Below, piece after piece: positions 41,692 to 54,978 of a DNA stretch of 64,000 nt (positions are counted from its first letter, which is position 1; every line of letters starts with the position of its first letter). The notes under the pieces are model-generated. The model was not told the DNA's origin and searched no databases. It saw only the letters and a list, made by a program, of their open reading frames with translations. Origin of the DNA: Mycobacterium gordonae (lineage in GTDB: Bacteria > Actinomycetota > Actinomycetes > Mycobacteriales > Mycobacteriaceae); assembly GCF_002101675.1 (NCBI RefSeq), contig NZ_LQOY01000081.1, positions 62,001-126,000 on the forward strand, read 5' to 3'. A program made the translations under genes and the position numbers.

Positions 41692-43127
41692 CACTCGAAG
41701 CCGCACGGACGGTCGAGCCACTGACCCAGGAGCAGACCATCGAGTCGCTGGGTAAGTACGGCTACGGCTGGGCCGACTCCGACGTCGCGGGCGCCTCGGC
41801 CACCCGGGGTCTTTCAGAGGCGGTCGTGCGTGACATCTCGGCGAAGAAGAGTGAGCCGGACTGGATGCTGAACATTCGGCTCAAAGCGCTGAACATCTTC
41901 GACAAGAAGCCCATGCCGAACTGGGGTTCCAACCTCGAGGGCATCGACTTCGACAACATCAAGTACTTCGTGCGCTCCAGCGAGAAGCAAGCTGCGACCT
42001 GGGACGACCTGCCCGCGGACATCAAGAACACCTACGACAAGCTGGGTATCCCGGAAGCCGAGAAGCAGCGGCTAGTCTCCGGTGTCGCCGCCCAATACGA
42101 GTCAGAGGTCGTCTACCACTCGATCCGTGAGGATCTCGAGAAGCAGGGCGTCATCTTCCTGGACACGGATACAGCGCTGCGCGAACACCCCGACATCTTC
42201 AAGAAGTACTTCGGCACCGTGATTCCGGCGGGGGACAACAAGTTCTCCGCACTGAACACGGCCGTGTGGTCGGGCGGCAGCTTCATCTACGTGCCACCGG
42301 GCGTGCACGTCGACATCCCGTTGCAGGCGTATTTCCGGATCAACACCGAGAACATGGGCCAGTTTGAGCGGACGCTGATCATCGTCGACGAGAACGCCTA
42401 CGTCCACTACATCGAGGGCTGCACCGCGCCGATCTACAAGTCGGACTCGCTGCACTCCGCCGTGGTCGAAATCATCGTCAAGCCCGGCGGCCGCTGCCGG
42501 TATACAACCATCCAGAACTGGTCGAACAACGTCTACAACCTGGTCACCAAGCGCGCCCGGGCCGAGGCCGGCGCCACCATGGAGTGGGTCGACGGCAACA
42601 TCGGATCCAAGGTGACCATGAAGTACCCGGCGGTCTGGATGACCGGTGAGCACGCCAAGGGCGAAGTGCTCTCGATCGCGTTCGCGGGTGAGGACCAGCA
42701 CCAGGACACCGGCGCGAAGATGCTGCACCTGGCACCGAACACGTCGAGCAACATCGTGTCCAAGTCGGTCGCCCGCGGCGGTGGCCGCACGTCCTACCGC
42801 GGCCTGGTTCAGGTGAACAAGGGTGCGCACGGCTCCAAGTCGAGCGTGAAATGCGATGCGCTGCTTGTCGATACGATCAGCCGCAGCGACACCTACCCCT
42901 ACGTCGACATTCGGGAAGACGACGTCACGATGGGTCACGAGGCCACGGTCTCCAAGGTCAGCGAGAATCAGCTGTTCTACCTGATGAGCCGCGGCATGAC
43001 CGAGGACGAGGCCATGGCGATGGTGGTGCGCGGGTTCGTCGAGCCGATCGCCAAGGAACTGCCCATGGAATACGCACTCGAGCTCAACCGGCTGATCGAG
43101 TTGCAGATGGAGGGTGCGGTCGGATGA
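41688..43127 (+). CDS. sufB: Fe-S scaffold protein SufB, without intein
   Basis: 479 residues. SufB forms the SufBC2D scaffold where clusters are built; the conserved Cys389 is in [13 protein letters not shown]. The M. tuberculosis and M. leprae proteins carry an intein inserted just before the Cys of [10 protein letters not shown]; here that junction (Cys245) is continuous, so the protein needs no splicing. The ATG overlaps the sufR stop and the stop overlaps the sufD start, each by four bases. Confidence 0.97.
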   Translation: MTLEAARTVEPLTQEQTIESLGKYGYGWADSDVAGASATRGLSEAVVRDISAKKSEPDWMLNIRLKALNIFDKKPMPNWGSNLEGIDFDNIKYFVRSSEKQAATWDDLPADIKNTYDKLGIPEAEKQRLVSGVAAQYESEVVYHSIREDLEKQGVIFLDTDTALREHPDIFKKYFGTVIPAGDNKFSALNTAVWSGGSFIYVPPGVHVDIPLQAYFRINTENMGQFERTLIIVDENAYVHYIEGCTAPIYKSDSLHSAVVEIIVKPGGRCRYTTIQNWSNNVYNLVTKRARAEAGATMEWVDGNIGSKVTMKYPAVWMTGEHAKGEVLSIAFAGEDQHQDTGAKMLHLAPNTSSNIVSKSVARGGGRTSYRGLVQVNKGAHGSKSSVKCDALLVDTISRSDTYPYVDIREDDVTMGHEATVSKVSENQLFYLMSRGMTEDEAMAMVVRGFVEPIAKELPMEYALELNRLIELQMEGAVG

Positions 43128-44274
43128 CCGCCGCGCTCAACAAAGGCGAACTGTTCGCGTCCTTCGACGTCGACGCCTTCGAAATTCCGCACGGCCGCGA
43201 CGAACTCTGGCGGTTCACCCCGCTCAAGCGCCTGCGCGGACTGCACGACGGTACCGCGGTCGCCAACGGCACCGCTACCGTCACGGTCAGCGAGCACGAC
43301 GGCGTGCGCACCGACACCCTGCGCCGCGGCGACGAACGCCTGGGGCAGGGCGGGGTGCCCGCGGACCGCGTTGCCGCACAGGCGTTTTCGTCGTTCAACG
43401 CGGCGACGCTGGTCACCGTCGGGCGCGACACCCAGGTAGCCGACCCGATCAACATCACCGTCACCGGACCCGGCCAGGGGGCGACCGCCTACGGCCACCT
43501 GCAGATCCGGGTCGAGGAGCTCGGTGAGGCCGTCGTCGTCATCGACCACCGGGGCAGCGGAACCTACGCCGACAACGCCGAATTCGTCGTCGGCGACGCC
43601 GCCCGGCTCACCGTCATCTGGATCGCGGACTGGGCCGACGACGCCGTGCAGGTCAGCGCCCACCACGCCCGCCTCGGCAAGGACGCGGTACTGCGGCACG
43701 TCACCGTCACCCTGGGTGGCGAGGTGGTGCGGATGACGGCCAACGTGCGGTTCACCGGTCCGGGCGGGGACGCCGACCTGATGGGTCTGTACTTCGCCGA
43801 CGACGGCCAGCACCTCGAATCGCGGCTGTTGGTCGATCACGCCCAGCCCGACTGCAAGTCCAACGTGCTGTACAAGGGTGCGCTGCAAGGCGACCCGTCA
43901 TCCAAGCTGCCCGACGCGCACACGGTGTGGATCGGCGACGTCTTGATCCGCGCCGAAGCCACCGGCACCGACACTTTCGAGATGAACCGCAACCTGGTGC
44001 TGACCGACGGCGCCCGCGCCGACTCGGTGCCCAACCTGGAGATCGAGACCGGCGAGATCGCGGGCGCCGGACACGCCAGTGCGACAGGGCGATTCGACGA
44101 CGAGCAACTGTTCTACCTGCGCTCCCGCGGCATCCCCGAAGAGCAGGCCCGCCGGCTGGTGATTCGCGGCTTCTTCGGCGAGATCATCTCCAAGATCGCG
44201 GTGCCCGAAATACGGGAGCGCCTCACCGCGGCCATCGAACACGAACTGGAACAGACGGAGAAGGCAGCAACTGC

Positions 44275-44278
<4 letters not shown>
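43124..44278 (+). CDS. sufD: Fe-S assembly protein SufD
   Basis: 384 residues. Paralogue of SufB in the SufBC2D complex, required for iron acquisition. Family blocks: [15 protein letters not shown] near the N-terminus, [20 protein letters not shown], and the C-terminal [20 protein letters not shown]. The start ATG overlaps the sufB stop (ATGA); the upstream open frame lies inside sufB. The stop overlaps the sufC ATG. Confidence 0.96.
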
Positions 44279-46752
<2,474 letters not shown>

Positions 46753-46756
<4 letters not shown>

Positions 46757-47100
46757 GCGAAACCACCACGCCTGACGAGCTTTTGCTCGCCGACGTCGAA
46801 GAGGCGATGCGCGACGTCGTCGACCCGGAACTGGGCATCAACGTCGTCGACCTCGGCCTTGTTTACGGCCTGAATCTGGAAAAGGGTGATGAGGGAACCG
46901 TCGCCCTGGTCGACATGACCCTGACGTCGGCGGCCTGCCCGCTCACCGACGTCATCGAGGACCAGTCGCGGTCGGCGCTGGTGGGCAGCGGCCTGGTCGA
47001 CGAGCTCAGGATCAACTGGGTCTGGAACCCGCCGTGGGGACCGGACAAGATCACCGAGGACGGCCGAGAGCAGCTGCGCGCCCTCGGCTTCACGGTCTAG
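46753..47100 (+). CDS. sufT: SufT/MIP18 (DUF59) Fe-S maturation protein
   Basis: 115 residues, DUF59 domain: DVVDPELGINVVDLGLVYGL, the conserved Cys in LTSAACPLTDVI, and WNPPWGPDKITEDGREQLRA. Helps cluster maturation or transfer to client proteins. Last gene of the suf operon; matches Rv1466. Followed by a short convergent gap to a PE_PGRS gene. Confidence 0.9.
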
Positions 47101-47151
47101 GCGGCCGCTGCGCGCCGAGCTTTACCGGCGCACTGTCGCGGTGTGATCTGC

Positions 47152-48990
47152 CTACGGCGCGCCGTTGGCACCATCGGTGCCGAACAACGCACCACCTGCG
47201 CCGCCGCCGCCGCCAGGTCCGTCCGCGCCGGCGGACAAGCCGCCTGACCCGCCGGCGCCGCCGTGCCCGCCTGTCCCGCCGTTGCCTATCAGACGGCTGT
47301 TGCCGCCGCTGCCGCCAGCCCCGCCGGCACCGCCGAAATCGAAGCTGTCGCTGCCCGCACCGCCAGCCCCTCCGGTGCCGCCGGAGCCGTACCACCAGCC
47401 GCCGTTACCGCCGGCCCCGCCGTTGCCGCCGACGCCGCCAAAGGGGCCGAGGAGGGGGCCGAATATCTGGCCGGCGCCGCCCAGCCCGCCCTCGCCGCCG
47501 TTGCCGATCAGCCCGGCGTCGCCACCTGGCCCACCTGCGCCGCCGGCGCCGGCGCCGCCGTCACCACCAACGCCGCCCTGCCCACCTGCGCCACCATCAC
47601 CGAACAGCACGGCGCGACCTCCGGCGCCGCCGGTGCCTCCGGCACCGCCTTCGCTGCCGTTAGTGGTGCCATCAGCGGCGCCGGTGCCTCCAGTGCCGCC
47701 GATCCCGCCGGTTGCACCGGAACCGTACAGCCGCCCGCCGGTGCCGCCAGTGCCGCCAGCGCCGCCGGCGCCGCCGTAGCCGACCGAAACGGTTCCACCG
47801 ACCCCTTTGCCGGTGCCTCCCATGCCGCCGGCGCCGCCACCGGCGCCCTGACCGATGAGCCCGGCGTTGCCTCCTGCCCCGCCAGTTCCGCCGGCACCGC
47901 CGACCCCGGTGCCGGCGCCTATGCCGTCACCGCCGCCTCCACCGTCCCCGCCCACGGCGCCCGAACCGTACAACCACCCGCCGTCCCCGCCGTTCCCGCC
48001 GTGGCCGCCGACTCCGCCCAAGGCGCCGACGTTGGAGCCCGTGGTGTCTACCGTGGCACCAGCACCCCCGACTCCGCCGACGGCGCCGTTGCCGATCAGC
48101 CCGGCGCTGCCGCCGGCGCCGCCCGCACCGCCGGCTCCGCCGAACAAGTCTCCGGTGGTTGCTCCGCCGTCTCCACCGGCTCCGCCGACACCACCGCTGC
48201 CGTACAGCAAACCGCCGTTACCACCGGCACCGCCGGATCCGCCAACGCCGCTGGCCGAGCCCCTACCACCGATACCGCCGGCACCGCCCGCGCCGACGAG
48301 CCCCGCCTGCCCGCCCGCGCCGCCGGCACCGCCCGGAGCGCCGGTGGCGACGGGTCCATTGCTGCCGTTGCCGCCCGCGCCGCCGGAGCCCAAGAGCAGC
48401 CCACCGCTGCCGCCCCGCCCGCCGGCCTGACCTATCTGTCCGGGTACAGCCTGGCCGCCGTCGCCGCCTCTGCCGCCGCTTCCGATCAAACCGGCGGCCC
48501 CACCGGCACCGCCCGGCTGGCCGGTGCCCCCGGAACCCCCGTTTCCACCGTTGCCGTACAGCAGGCCGCCGGGTCCGCCGGGCAGTCCGCTTCCAGCCGG
48601 AGCGTTCGCACCGTTGCCGACCAGCGGACGCCCTAGCAGCGTCTGAGTGGGTGCGTTAACTACATCGAGCAGTTGTTGCTCCAAGATCTGCAACTGCGAG
48701 GCGTTGGCCGACTCGGCGGTTGCGTACCAGCTGCCCGCGGTGTTCACCAGCTGCTCGAACCGCTGGTGGAACGCTGCCGCCTGCGCGCTGAAGGCCTGGT
48801 AGTCCAGCGCGTGACCGGAGAAAACGGCTGCGATCGCCGCCGATATCTCGTCGGCACCCGCGGCCAGCACACCGGTGGTGGATGCTGCCGCCGCAGTGTT
48901 GGCCGTCGTTATCGCCGAACCGATTCCACTCAGGTTGATTGCTGTCGCAGTCAGCGCGTCCGGCAGTACCGCCACAAACAACGGGGCCAT
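47152..48990 (-). CDS. PE_PGRS protein
   Basis: 612 residues. The N-terminal PE domain ([20 protein letters not shown] then AISSA-like helices, roughly residues 1-95) is followed by the GRPLVGNGA linker and a long Gly-Gly-Ala/Asn repeat region with GSGGAGG and YGSGGVGG blocks. PE_PGRS proteins are mostly surface-exposed and reach it via ESX-5. GGAG before the ATG supports the start. M. tuberculosis has no gene between Rv1466 and fadE15 as I recall, so this copy is extra here. Role in this organism unknown. Confidence 0.9.
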   Translation of the reverse strand: MAPLFVAVLPDALTATAINLSGIGSAITTANTAAAASTTGVLAAGADEISAAIAAVFSGHALDYQAFSAQAAAFHQRFEQLVNTAGSWYATAESANASQLQILEQQLLDVVNAPTQTLLGRPLVGNGANAPAGSGLPGGPGGLLYGNGGNGGSGGTGQPGGAGGAAGLIGSGGRGGDGGQAVPGQIGQAGGRGGSGGLLLGSGGAGGNGSNGPVATGAPGGAGGAGGQAGLVGAGGAGGIGGRGSASGVGGSGGAGGNGGLLYGSGGVGGAGGDGGATTGDLFGGAGGAGGAGGSAGLIGNGAVGGVGGAGATVDTTGSNVGALGGVGGHGGNGGDGGWLYGSGAVGGDGGGGGDGIGAGTGVGGAGGTGGAGGNAGLIGQGAGGGAGGMGGTGKGVGGTVSVGYGGAGGAGGTGGTGGRLYGSGATGGIGGTGGTGAADGTTNGSEGGAGGTGGAGGRAVLFGDGGAGGQGGVGGDGGAGAGGAGGPGGDAGLIGNGGEGGLGGAGQIFGPLLGPFGGVGGNGGAGGNGGWWYGSGGTGGAGGAGSDSFDFGGAGGAGGSGGNSRLIGNGGTGGHGGAGGSGGLSAGADGPGGGGGAGGALFGTDGANGAP

Positions 48991-49017
48991 CTCCGTGCCT
49001 CCTCAGCGTGGGAGCGT

Positions 49018-50847
49018 TCAGAACACTTCTTCGGAAACGCGCATGACCTCGTCGTCGATGTTTTCCAGGACCGCCCGCACGCCGGCCAGCTTTGGCAGCA
49101 TGTTCTTGGCGAAAAACGCAGAGACGCCGACCTTGCCCTCGTAGAAAGCTTTGTCGGCGGCCGACGGCTCCCCTGCCAGAGCCGCCGCAGCGACGTTCGC
49201 CTGCGCCAGTAGCCGCCAGCCGATGAGCAGGTCTCCGACGGCGAGCAGGTAGCGCACCGAGCCGAGACCCACCTTGTAGATGTCGGTGGGATGTTGGGCG
49301 GCCGACATCAGGTAGCCCATCAGCGCACCCGTCATGGCGGTGACATCTTCGACCGCAGCCTGCAACAGCTCGGCCTGGTCCTTCAACGACTCGGTGGTGG
49401 TCTCGATGGTCTTGTTGATCTGAGTCGTCACGTGCTGCAGGGATTGCCCGTGGTCGCGCACGATCTTGCGGAAGAAGAAGTCCATCGCCTGGATCGCCGT
49501 GGTGCCCTCATACAGCGAGTCGATCTTGGAATCGCGGATGTACTGCTCGAGCGGGTAGTCGGTCAGGAAGCCCGACCCGCCCAGCGTCTGCAGCGATTCG
49601 GTGAGGACCTCATAGGCCCGCTCGGAGCCGACGCCCTTGACGATGGGCAGCAGCAGATCGTCGACACGGTGCGCCAGGTCGTGGTCTGCTCCCGAAACGT
49701 GTTGCGCCACAGCATCGCACTGATGTGCCGCGGCGTACATATACACCGCCCGCAGACCTTCGGCGTACGCCTTCTGCGTCATCAGGCTGCGACGCACATC
49801 GGGGTGGTGCATGATCGTGACCCGCGGCGCGGTCTTGTCCGTCATCTGCGTCAGATCAGCGCCCTGCACGCGTTCTTTGGCGTAGGCCAGTGCGTTGAGG
49901 TAACCGGTGGACAGGGTCCCGGCTGACTTGACGCCGATCGTCATGCGCGCGTTCTCGATCACGTGGAACATCTGTGCGATGCCGTCGTGGACGCCGCCGA
50001 CCAGATACCCGACGGCCGGGACGTCGGTGGCGCCGAAGGTCAGCTCGCAGGTGGGGGAGGACTTCAGCCCCATCTTGTGTTCCACGCCGGTGACGTACAC
50101 CCCGTTGCGTGCGCCGAGTTCTCCGGTGTCCGGGTCGAACAGGAAGTTCGGCACGTAGAACAGGCTCAGGCCCTTGGTGCCCGGTCCGGCACCCTCGGGC
50201 CGAGCCAGCACCAGATGGAAGATGTTCTCGGTCGTGTCGCCGACATCGCCACCAGAGATGAAGCGTTTGACGCCCTCGATATGCCAAGTGCCGTCCGGTT
50301 GTTCGATAGCCTTGGCGCGGCCCGCGCCCACGTCCGAGCCGGCGTCCGGCTCGGTGAGCACCATCGTGGCCTGCCATCCCCGCTCGACTCCCATTGCGGC
50401 CCAACGCTTCTGCTCGTCGTTACCTTCGACGAACAGGGATTGCGCCAGAATCGGACCCAGGTTGAAGAAGCAGACGGACGGGTTGGCGCAGAAAATCATC
50501 TCGTTGACGGCCCAGCTGAGCGGCGGCGGCGCGGCCATGCCGCCGATCTCCTCGGCCAGACCCAGGCGCCACCATTCGGCGTCCTTGATCGCCTGCACCG
50601 TCTTCACCAATTCCGGTGCGACGCTGATGGAGTGGGTGGCCGGGTCGAAGACTGGGGGGTTGCGGTCGGCGAAGGCGAAGGACTCGGCCACCGGACCTTC
50701 GGCCAATCGGGCGGCCTCCGACAGGATGGTGCGGACCGTGTCGTCGTCCAGGTCAGCGTATTTCCCGGTGCCGAGGACGGCGCCTACGTCAAGAACCTCG
50801 AATAGGTTGAATTCGAGGTCGCGCACGTTGGCGATGTAGTGCCCCAC
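49018..50847 (-). CDS. fadE15: Acyl-CoA dehydrogenase FadE15
   Basis: 609 residues, the length I recall for Rv1467c. FAD enzyme of the large acyl-CoA dehydrogenase type that introduces the alpha-beta double bond. Seen: [13 protein letters not shown] and KRFISGGD (FAD/substrate domain), [20 protein letters not shown], and the catalytic-Glu region [16 protein letters not shown] at 50847 has AAGGA a few bases upstream; a GTG 15 bases earlier lies before that site. Substrate class is unknown. Confidence 0.94.
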   Translation of the reverse strand: MGHYIANVRDLEFNLFEVLDVGAVLGTGKYADLDDDTVRTILSEAARLAEGPVAESFAFADRNPPVFDPATHSISVAPELVKTVQAIKDAEWWRLGLAEEIGGMAAPPPLSWAVNEMIFCANPSVCFFNLGPILAQSLFVEGNDEQKRWAAMGVERGWQATMVLTEPDAGSDVGAGRAKAIEQPDGTWHIEGVKRFISGGDVGDTTENIFHLVLARPEGAGPGTKGLSLFYVPNFLFDPDTGELGARNGVYVTGVEHKMGLKSSPTCELTFGATDVPAVGYLVGGVHDGIAQMFHVIENARMTIGVKSAGTLSTGYLNALAYAKERVQGADLTQMTDKTAPRVTIMHHPDVRRSLMTQKAYAEGLRAVYMYAAAHQCDAVAQHVSGADHDLAHRVDDLLLPIVKGVGSERAYEVLTESLQTLGGSGFLTDYPLEQYIRDSKIDSLYEGTTAIQAMDFFFRKIVRDHGQSLQHVTTQINKTIETTTESLKDQAELLQAAVEDVTAMTGALMGYLMSAAQHPTDIYKVGLGSVRYLLAVGDLLIGWRLLAQANVAAAALAGEPSAADKAFYEGKVGVSAFFAKNMLPKLAGVRAVLENIDDEVMRVSEEVF

Positions 50848-50960
50848 GGTGGTTCCTTCCACTCAGACTGATCGGCCCGATGATCGGGCACAGTCTTGCT
50901 GCTGAGAGAAAACGTACGCAACCGTAACCAGGGAAATACCTCGCTGACCTGCTGCAGATG

Positions 50961-51890
50961 TCAGCCGTTGGCGCCGTTCTGGCCGAAGAGCAGCCCGCGC
51001 ATGCCGCCGAGGCCCGGGGTAGCGGTAATAGCGGCGTGACCGCCATTTCCGCCATTGCCTATCAACAGCGCGTTGCCGCCGTTTCCGCCGTTACCCGTTG
51101 GCCCTGCGCCATTGCCGCCGTCTCCGCCGTCCCCGAACAAACCGGCCTGGCCGCCAATCCCGCCATTGCTGGTGGCTCCGCCACCTCCGCCGTTGCCGCC
51201 GTCGCCGACAAAGAATCCGCCGGCGCCGCCGGCCCCACCGCCGCCGAACGACAATGAGTTGCCGCCCGCGCCGCCGGTTCCAATGAACCAGGCCCGGCCG
51301 CCTGCGCCGCCGCCGGCGAAGCCCGCTCCGCCCGCACCGCCGTTGCCCCATAGGTACCCGCCGTTGCCGCCGGCACCGCCGGTTCCGCCCGGCACACCCG
51401 TGCCGCCGGCCCCACCACTGCCGAGGAACAGGGCGGACCCACCACTGCCGCCGTTGACCCCGTTTCCGCCATTACCGAACAGAATGCCGCCGCCCTGACC
51501 GTTCGGTTTCGCAGCCGTTCCATCGGCGCCATTGCCGATCAGCGGCCGGTCGAAGAGGGCGATAGTCGGCGCATTGATCAGGTCGAGGACCGGCTGCAGC
51601 GGGCCGATATTGGTCGCCTCGGCGAGGGCGTACTGCTGCGCACCACCAGCCAGCAGCTGCACGAATTGCTCGTGGAACGCAGCGGCACCGGCACTCAACG
51701 TTCGATACGTCTGGGCGTGGGCGCCGAAGATGGCGGCGACGGCGGCCGACACCTCATCGGCCCCGGCGGCCGCGACGGCGGTCGTCTGGGCTGCTGCGGC
51801 ATTGTTGGCGTCGCTGATCAGAGATCCGACCCGGGCCAGATTGCCCGCCGCTTGGGATACGAATTCGGTATTGGCGACCACGAACGACAT
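50961..51890 (-). CDS. PE_PGRS protein, PE_PGRS29 (Rv1468c) position
   Basis: 309 residues: a canonical PE start MSFVVANTEFVSQAAGNLAR, a PE domain to about residue 95, the linker FDRPLIGNGADG and a short PGRS domain ending GLLFGQNGANG. The place between fadE15 and ctpD matches M. tuberculosis PE_PGRS29, for which a ubiquitin-binding role in host xenophagy has been reported; whether that segment is conserved here I cannot judge by eye. Confidence 0.88.
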   Translation of the reverse strand: MSFVVANTEFVSQAAGNLARVGSLISDANNAAAAQTTAVAAAGADEVSAAVAAIFGAHAQTYRTLSAGAAAFHEQFVQLLAGGAQQYALAEATNIGPLQPVLDLINAPTIALFDRPLIGNGADGTAAKPNGQGGGILFGNGGNGVNGGSGGSALFLGSGGAGGTGVPGGTGGAGGNGGYLWGNGGAGGAGFAGGGAGGRAWFIGTGGAGGNSLSFGGGGAGGAGGFFVGDGGNGGGGGATSNGGIGGQAGLFGDGGDGGNGAGPTGNGGNGGNALLIGNGGNGGHAAITATPGLGGMRGLLFGQNGANG

Positions 51891-52184
51891 CTCGCACCTC
51901 CACAGCGACGAGTCGGCGATCCCAGAATCCTATCGCGATTCGGCAACAATGAATCCATTTTGGCAAGCCTTTTTTGGCGAATGTGCAATAGCCCGGTGAA
52001 GGTCTCGGGTCCCCGCGCGCGGGGGTGGCAGGTCATCTGCGACGGGCCGAGGTTGCTTCCGTATGTTGAAGTGCCATAAGCCAATTCAATGGCATACCGG
52101 AATCAAACCGAGACCTCCGTCGACACCCGCGTCAATAGACTCGGTGCATCCTGACGCACTGTCACCCTTTGTGAGGCCGCCGGA
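51891..52184. other. Divergent spacer PE_PGRS/ctpD
   Basis: 294 bp without a gene. It contains the inverted repeat TGCCAT-N11-ATGGCA (listed separately) and otherwise no clear motif. Confidence 0.5.
52072..52094. promoter_or_regulatory. Inverted repeat TGCCAT-N11-ATGGCA upstream of ctpD
   Basis: Perfect 6-bp half-sites 91 bases before the ctpD start. A metal-responsive regulator is a natural guess for a metal ATPase gene, but the site does not match the ArsR/SmtB consensus I know. Confidence 0.35.
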
Positions 52185-54152
52185 ATGACCTTGACCGCCT
52201 TCGAAGTGACCGCCCCTGAGGTCTCCTTCGACCGCGTTCGGAACCGCACTGCCCGGGCGACTAGTTGGCGGGCTGCACTGTGGTCGGTGGTGTCGGTGCG
52301 GTGGGCGGCCGTTGCGCTGGCGCTGTTCCTGGCCGGGTTGGTGGCTCAGGTCAACGGCGCGCCGATGGCCCTGTGGTGGACGCTTTACCTTGGGTGTTAC
52401 CTGGCCGGTGGTTGGGGCTCGGCATGGGCAGGCGCGAAGGCACTCCGCAACAAGGCGCTCGACGTCGATCTGCTGATGATCGTCGCGGCCATCGGCGCGG
52501 TCGCAATCGGGCAAATCTTCGACGGAGCGCTGCTGATCGTAATTTTCGCGACGTCGGGCGCCCTCGACGAAGTCGCCACCAGGCACACCGCAGACTCGGT
52601 GAAAGGCCTGTTGAGTCTCGCGCCCGAGCAGGCCGTGCTCGTTGACGGCGCCGGCAACGAGCGAGTGGTACCCGCCAGTGAGCTGGTGGTGGGCGACCGC
52701 GTGGTGGTGCGGCCGGGGGAGCGGATACCCGCCGACGGCGTGGTGCTCTCCGGAGAATCCGACGTTGACCAGTGCTCCATCACGGGGGAATCGGTGCCGG
52801 TCGTCAGGGCCGCCGGTGACGACGTGTTCGCCGGCACGGTCAACGGAACAGGTGTGCTTCGGGTGGCCGTCTCCCGCGACTCGTCGCACAGCGTGGTGGC
52901 CCGGATCGTGGAGTTGGTGTCCGAGGCATCGGCCACCAAGGCTCAATATCAACTGTTCGTCGAGAAGATCGAACGGCGCTACTCGGTGGCAGTGGTGGCG
53001 GCCACCGTCGCGCTCATCGCGATCCCACTGATGCTGGGCGCCGCGTTGCAGCCAGCTCTGTTGCGCGCCATGACTTTCATGATCGTCGCATCACCGTGCG
53101 CGGTGGTGCTGGCCACCATGCCGCCACTGCTTTGCGTCATCGCCAACGCCGGCCGGCACGGGATCCTGCTGAAGTCCGCGGCCGTCGTCGAACGATTTGC
53201 CGACATCAGCATCGTCGCTTTGGACAAGACCGGCACGCTGACCTGTGGAATGCCGCGGCTGACCGCAGTCGAGGTGCTTCGGCCGGAGCTGATCGACGGG
53301 TCGAAGCTATTCGAATTCGCAGCTGCAGCAGAACAATTCAGTGAGCATCCGGTGGGCCGGGCGATTGTCCGGGAAGCGCGCCGGCGCGGTGTCGCCATCC
53401 CAGCCGCCGACGACTTCCGCGCGGTGCCGGGCCGCGGCGTTCGCGCTACGGTAGGGCGCGATTTTGTAGAAGTCTGCAGTCCGCAAGGTTTTCGCGGGGT
53501 GCTGCCGAGGGAAGTGACAGACCTCGTCGACGCCGGTGCCACTGCCGCTGTCGTCGTCATCAATGGGGTCGCCGCCGGCGTCCTGGGTCTTACCGATGAG
53601 ATCCGTTGCGACGCAGTGGATTCCGTCGCTGCCCTGACGGAGTTGACGTCAGGGCCCCCGGTGCTGCTGACCGGTGACAATCCCCGCGCGGCTCAACACG
53701 TTGTCCGCGACACCGGGATCGTCGACGTACGGGCCGGGCTGCTGCCCGAGCAGAAAGTCGCTGCCGTGCGTGACCTGCAGGCCCGAGGACACCGGGTGCT
53801 GGTGGTGGGTGACGGGGTCAACGACGCACCGGCCATGGCCACGGCGTGCGCCTCGATTGCCATGGGCGCCGGCTCTGACCTCGCCCTGCAGACCGCCGAC
53901 GCGGTGACCGTCTGCGACGAACTGCACACCATCCCGACGATCATCGGGATGGCCCGCCAGGCGCGCCGGGTGGCGACCGCCAACCTCGTCTTCGCCGGCA
54001 GCGTCATCGCCGTGCTGGTGCTGTGGGACCTCTTCGGGCAACTGCCGCTACCGCTGGGGGTGGCCGGTCACGAGGGTTCGACGTTGCTCGTTGCGCTCAA
54101 CGGGATGCGCCTGCTGGGTAACCGAACCTGGCGGTCCGCCGCGGCGGGCTGA
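52185..54152 (+). CDS. ctpD: P1B-type metal-transporting ATPase CtpD
   Basis: 655 residues. Phosphorylation Asp347 in DKTGTLT; the transmembrane metal motif Ser303-Pro304-Cys305 (SPC) in IVASPCAVVL is the P1B-4 type; SITGESVPV and GDGVNDAPAMA complete the actuator and nucleotide domains. The last helices carry HEGSTLLVALNGMRLL. There is no long N-terminal metal-binding domain. P1B-4 pumps such as M. tuberculosis CtpD export Co2+/Fe2+-type ions and support redox resistance. It is followed by two thioredoxin genes, the same order as in M. tuberculosis. Confidence 0.93.
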   Translation: MTLTAFEVTAPEVSFDRVRNRTARATSWRAALWSVVSVRWAAVALALFLAGLVAQVNGAPMALWWTLYLGCYLAGGWGSAWAGAKALRNKALDVDLLMIVAAIGAVAIGQIFDGALLIVIFATSGALDEVATRHTADSVKGLLSLAPEQAVLVDGAGNERVVPASELVVGDRVVVRPGERIPADGVVLSGESDVDQCSITGESVPVVRAAGDDVFAGTVNGTGVLRVAVSRDSSHSVVARIVELVSEASATKAQYQLFVEKIERRYSVAVVAATVALIAIPLMLGAALQPALLRAMTFMIVASPCAVVLATMPPLLCVIANAGRHGILLKSAAVVERFADISIVALDKTGTLTCGMPRLTAVEVLRPELIDGSKLFEFAAAAEQFSEHPVGRAIVREARRRGVAIPAADDFRAVPGRGVRATVGRDFVEVCSPQGFRGVLPREVTDLVDAGATAAVVVINGVAAGVLGLTDEIRCDAVDSVAALTELTSGPPVLLTGDNPRAAQHVVRDTGIVDVRAGLLPEQKVAAVRDLQARGHRVLVVGDGVNDAPAMATACASIAMGAGSDLALQTADAVTVCDELHTIPTIIGMARQARRVATANLVFAGSVIAVLVLWDLFGQLPLPLGVAGHEGSTLLVALNGMRLLGNRTWRSAAAG

Positions 54153-54169
54153 CGTACGCTCTAGTGCTG

Positions 54170-54529
54170 ATGGACACTGGATCTACGCGGGACCTGACTG
54201 CGGCCGATTTCCGGCAGGCGATCCGGGGCAACGAGAACGTGTTTGTCTACTTCTGGGCGCCGTCGTGCACGCCCTGCGAGGTCTTCACGCCCACCTACGA
54301 GGCATCGGCGCAGCATTGCCCGGACATCGTGCACGCCAAAGTCAATTCCGCGGTTGAACGGGATTTGGTCGAGACGGCGGGCGTGAAATTGCTGCCCACG
54401 CTGATGGCTTTCAAGAGGGGCAAACTGGTATTCAAGCAGCCGGGCATCGCGAATCCGGCGGTCATGGCCGAGTTGGTGAACCAGCTGCGAACGTATCGGC
54501 ACAAATCAACAACACCCAGCTTGTTGTGA
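54170..54529 (+). CDS. trxA: Thioredoxin-like protein TrxA (CTPC active site)
   Basis: 119 residues with a thioredoxin fold: DLTAADFRQAI, VYFWAPSCTPCEVFTPTY, KLLPTLMAFKRGKLVFKQPG with the cis-Pro. The redox pair is Cys33-Cys36 as CTPC instead of CGPC, which changes redox potential. In M. tuberculosis TrxA is thought not to accept electrons from thioredoxin reductase; I take that from memory. The ATG at 54170 is chosen over a GTG two codons earlier. Only 17 bp after ctpD. Confidence 0.88.
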   Translation: MDTGSTRDLTAADFRQAIRGNENVFVYFWAPSCTPCEVFTPTYEASAQHCPDIVHAKVNSAVERDLVETAGVKLLPTLMAFKRGKLVFKQPGIANPAVMAELVNQLRTYRHKSTTPSLL

Positions 54530-54572
54530 ACGGCTGGGGAACAACAACAACCACCTCGGCGTTAGGGCGGAT

Positions 54573-54917
54573 GTGACTACCCAAGACCTCACTGCTGCGC
54601 AGTTCAACGAAACCGTCAACGGCAACGATATGGTGCTCGTCGATTTCTGGGCCTCCTGGTGCGGGCCGTGTCGCGCTTTTGCACCCACCTTCAAGGCGGC
54701 TTCGGAAAAGCACCCCGACGTGATCTTCGCCAAGGTCGACACCGAGGCCGAACAGGAGTTGGCTGCCGCGGCCCAGATCCGGTCCATTCCCACGCTGATG
54801 GCCTTCAAGAAGGGCCAGCTGCTGTTCAATCAGGCCGGCGCGCTGCCGCCAGCGGCGTTGGAGGACCTGGTTCAGCAGCTCAAAGCCTACGAGTTTGAAG
54901 AGGCGACCGAGGTCTGA
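54573..54917 (+). CDS. trxB1: Thioredoxin TrxB1 (CGPC)
   Basis: 114 residues, canonical thioredoxin with Cys30-Cys33 in WASWCGPCRAFAP, the Asp of VLVDFW and cis-Pro in IRSIPTLMAFK. Starts at GTG, 43 bp after trxA. Despite its symbol it is a thioredoxin, not a reductase. Likely maintains protein thiols, in step with the neighbouring metal pump. Confidence 0.92.
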   Translation: MTTQDLTAAQFNETVNGNDMVLVDFWASWCGPCRAFAPTFKAASEKHPDVIFAKVDTEAEQELAAAAQIRSIPTLMAFKKGQLLFNQAGALPPAALEDLVQQLKAYEFEEATEV

Positions 54918-54978
54918 GCGAAACCGCCGCCGGGGTTATGTTCGCGGCCCTGCGCCCGGCCTGCGTTACCGTTTCCAG

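Noticed and set aside
47300..48500. Dense short repeats in PE_PGRS genes as possible CRISPR or integron arrays
   Set aside because: Repeats are explained by GGAGGX codons in a single open frame with a PE domain.
47165..48659. Long plus-strand frames (190 to 457 codons) opposite the PE_PGRS gene
   Set aside because: They are antisense frames kept open by the GGN repeats; Pro/Ala-rich composition mirrors the Gly codons and there is no start context.
52086..52952. 288-codon minus-strand frame opposite the ctpD start
   Set aside because: Low-complexity His/Arg antisense of the ATPase N-terminus; no ribosome-binding site or motif.
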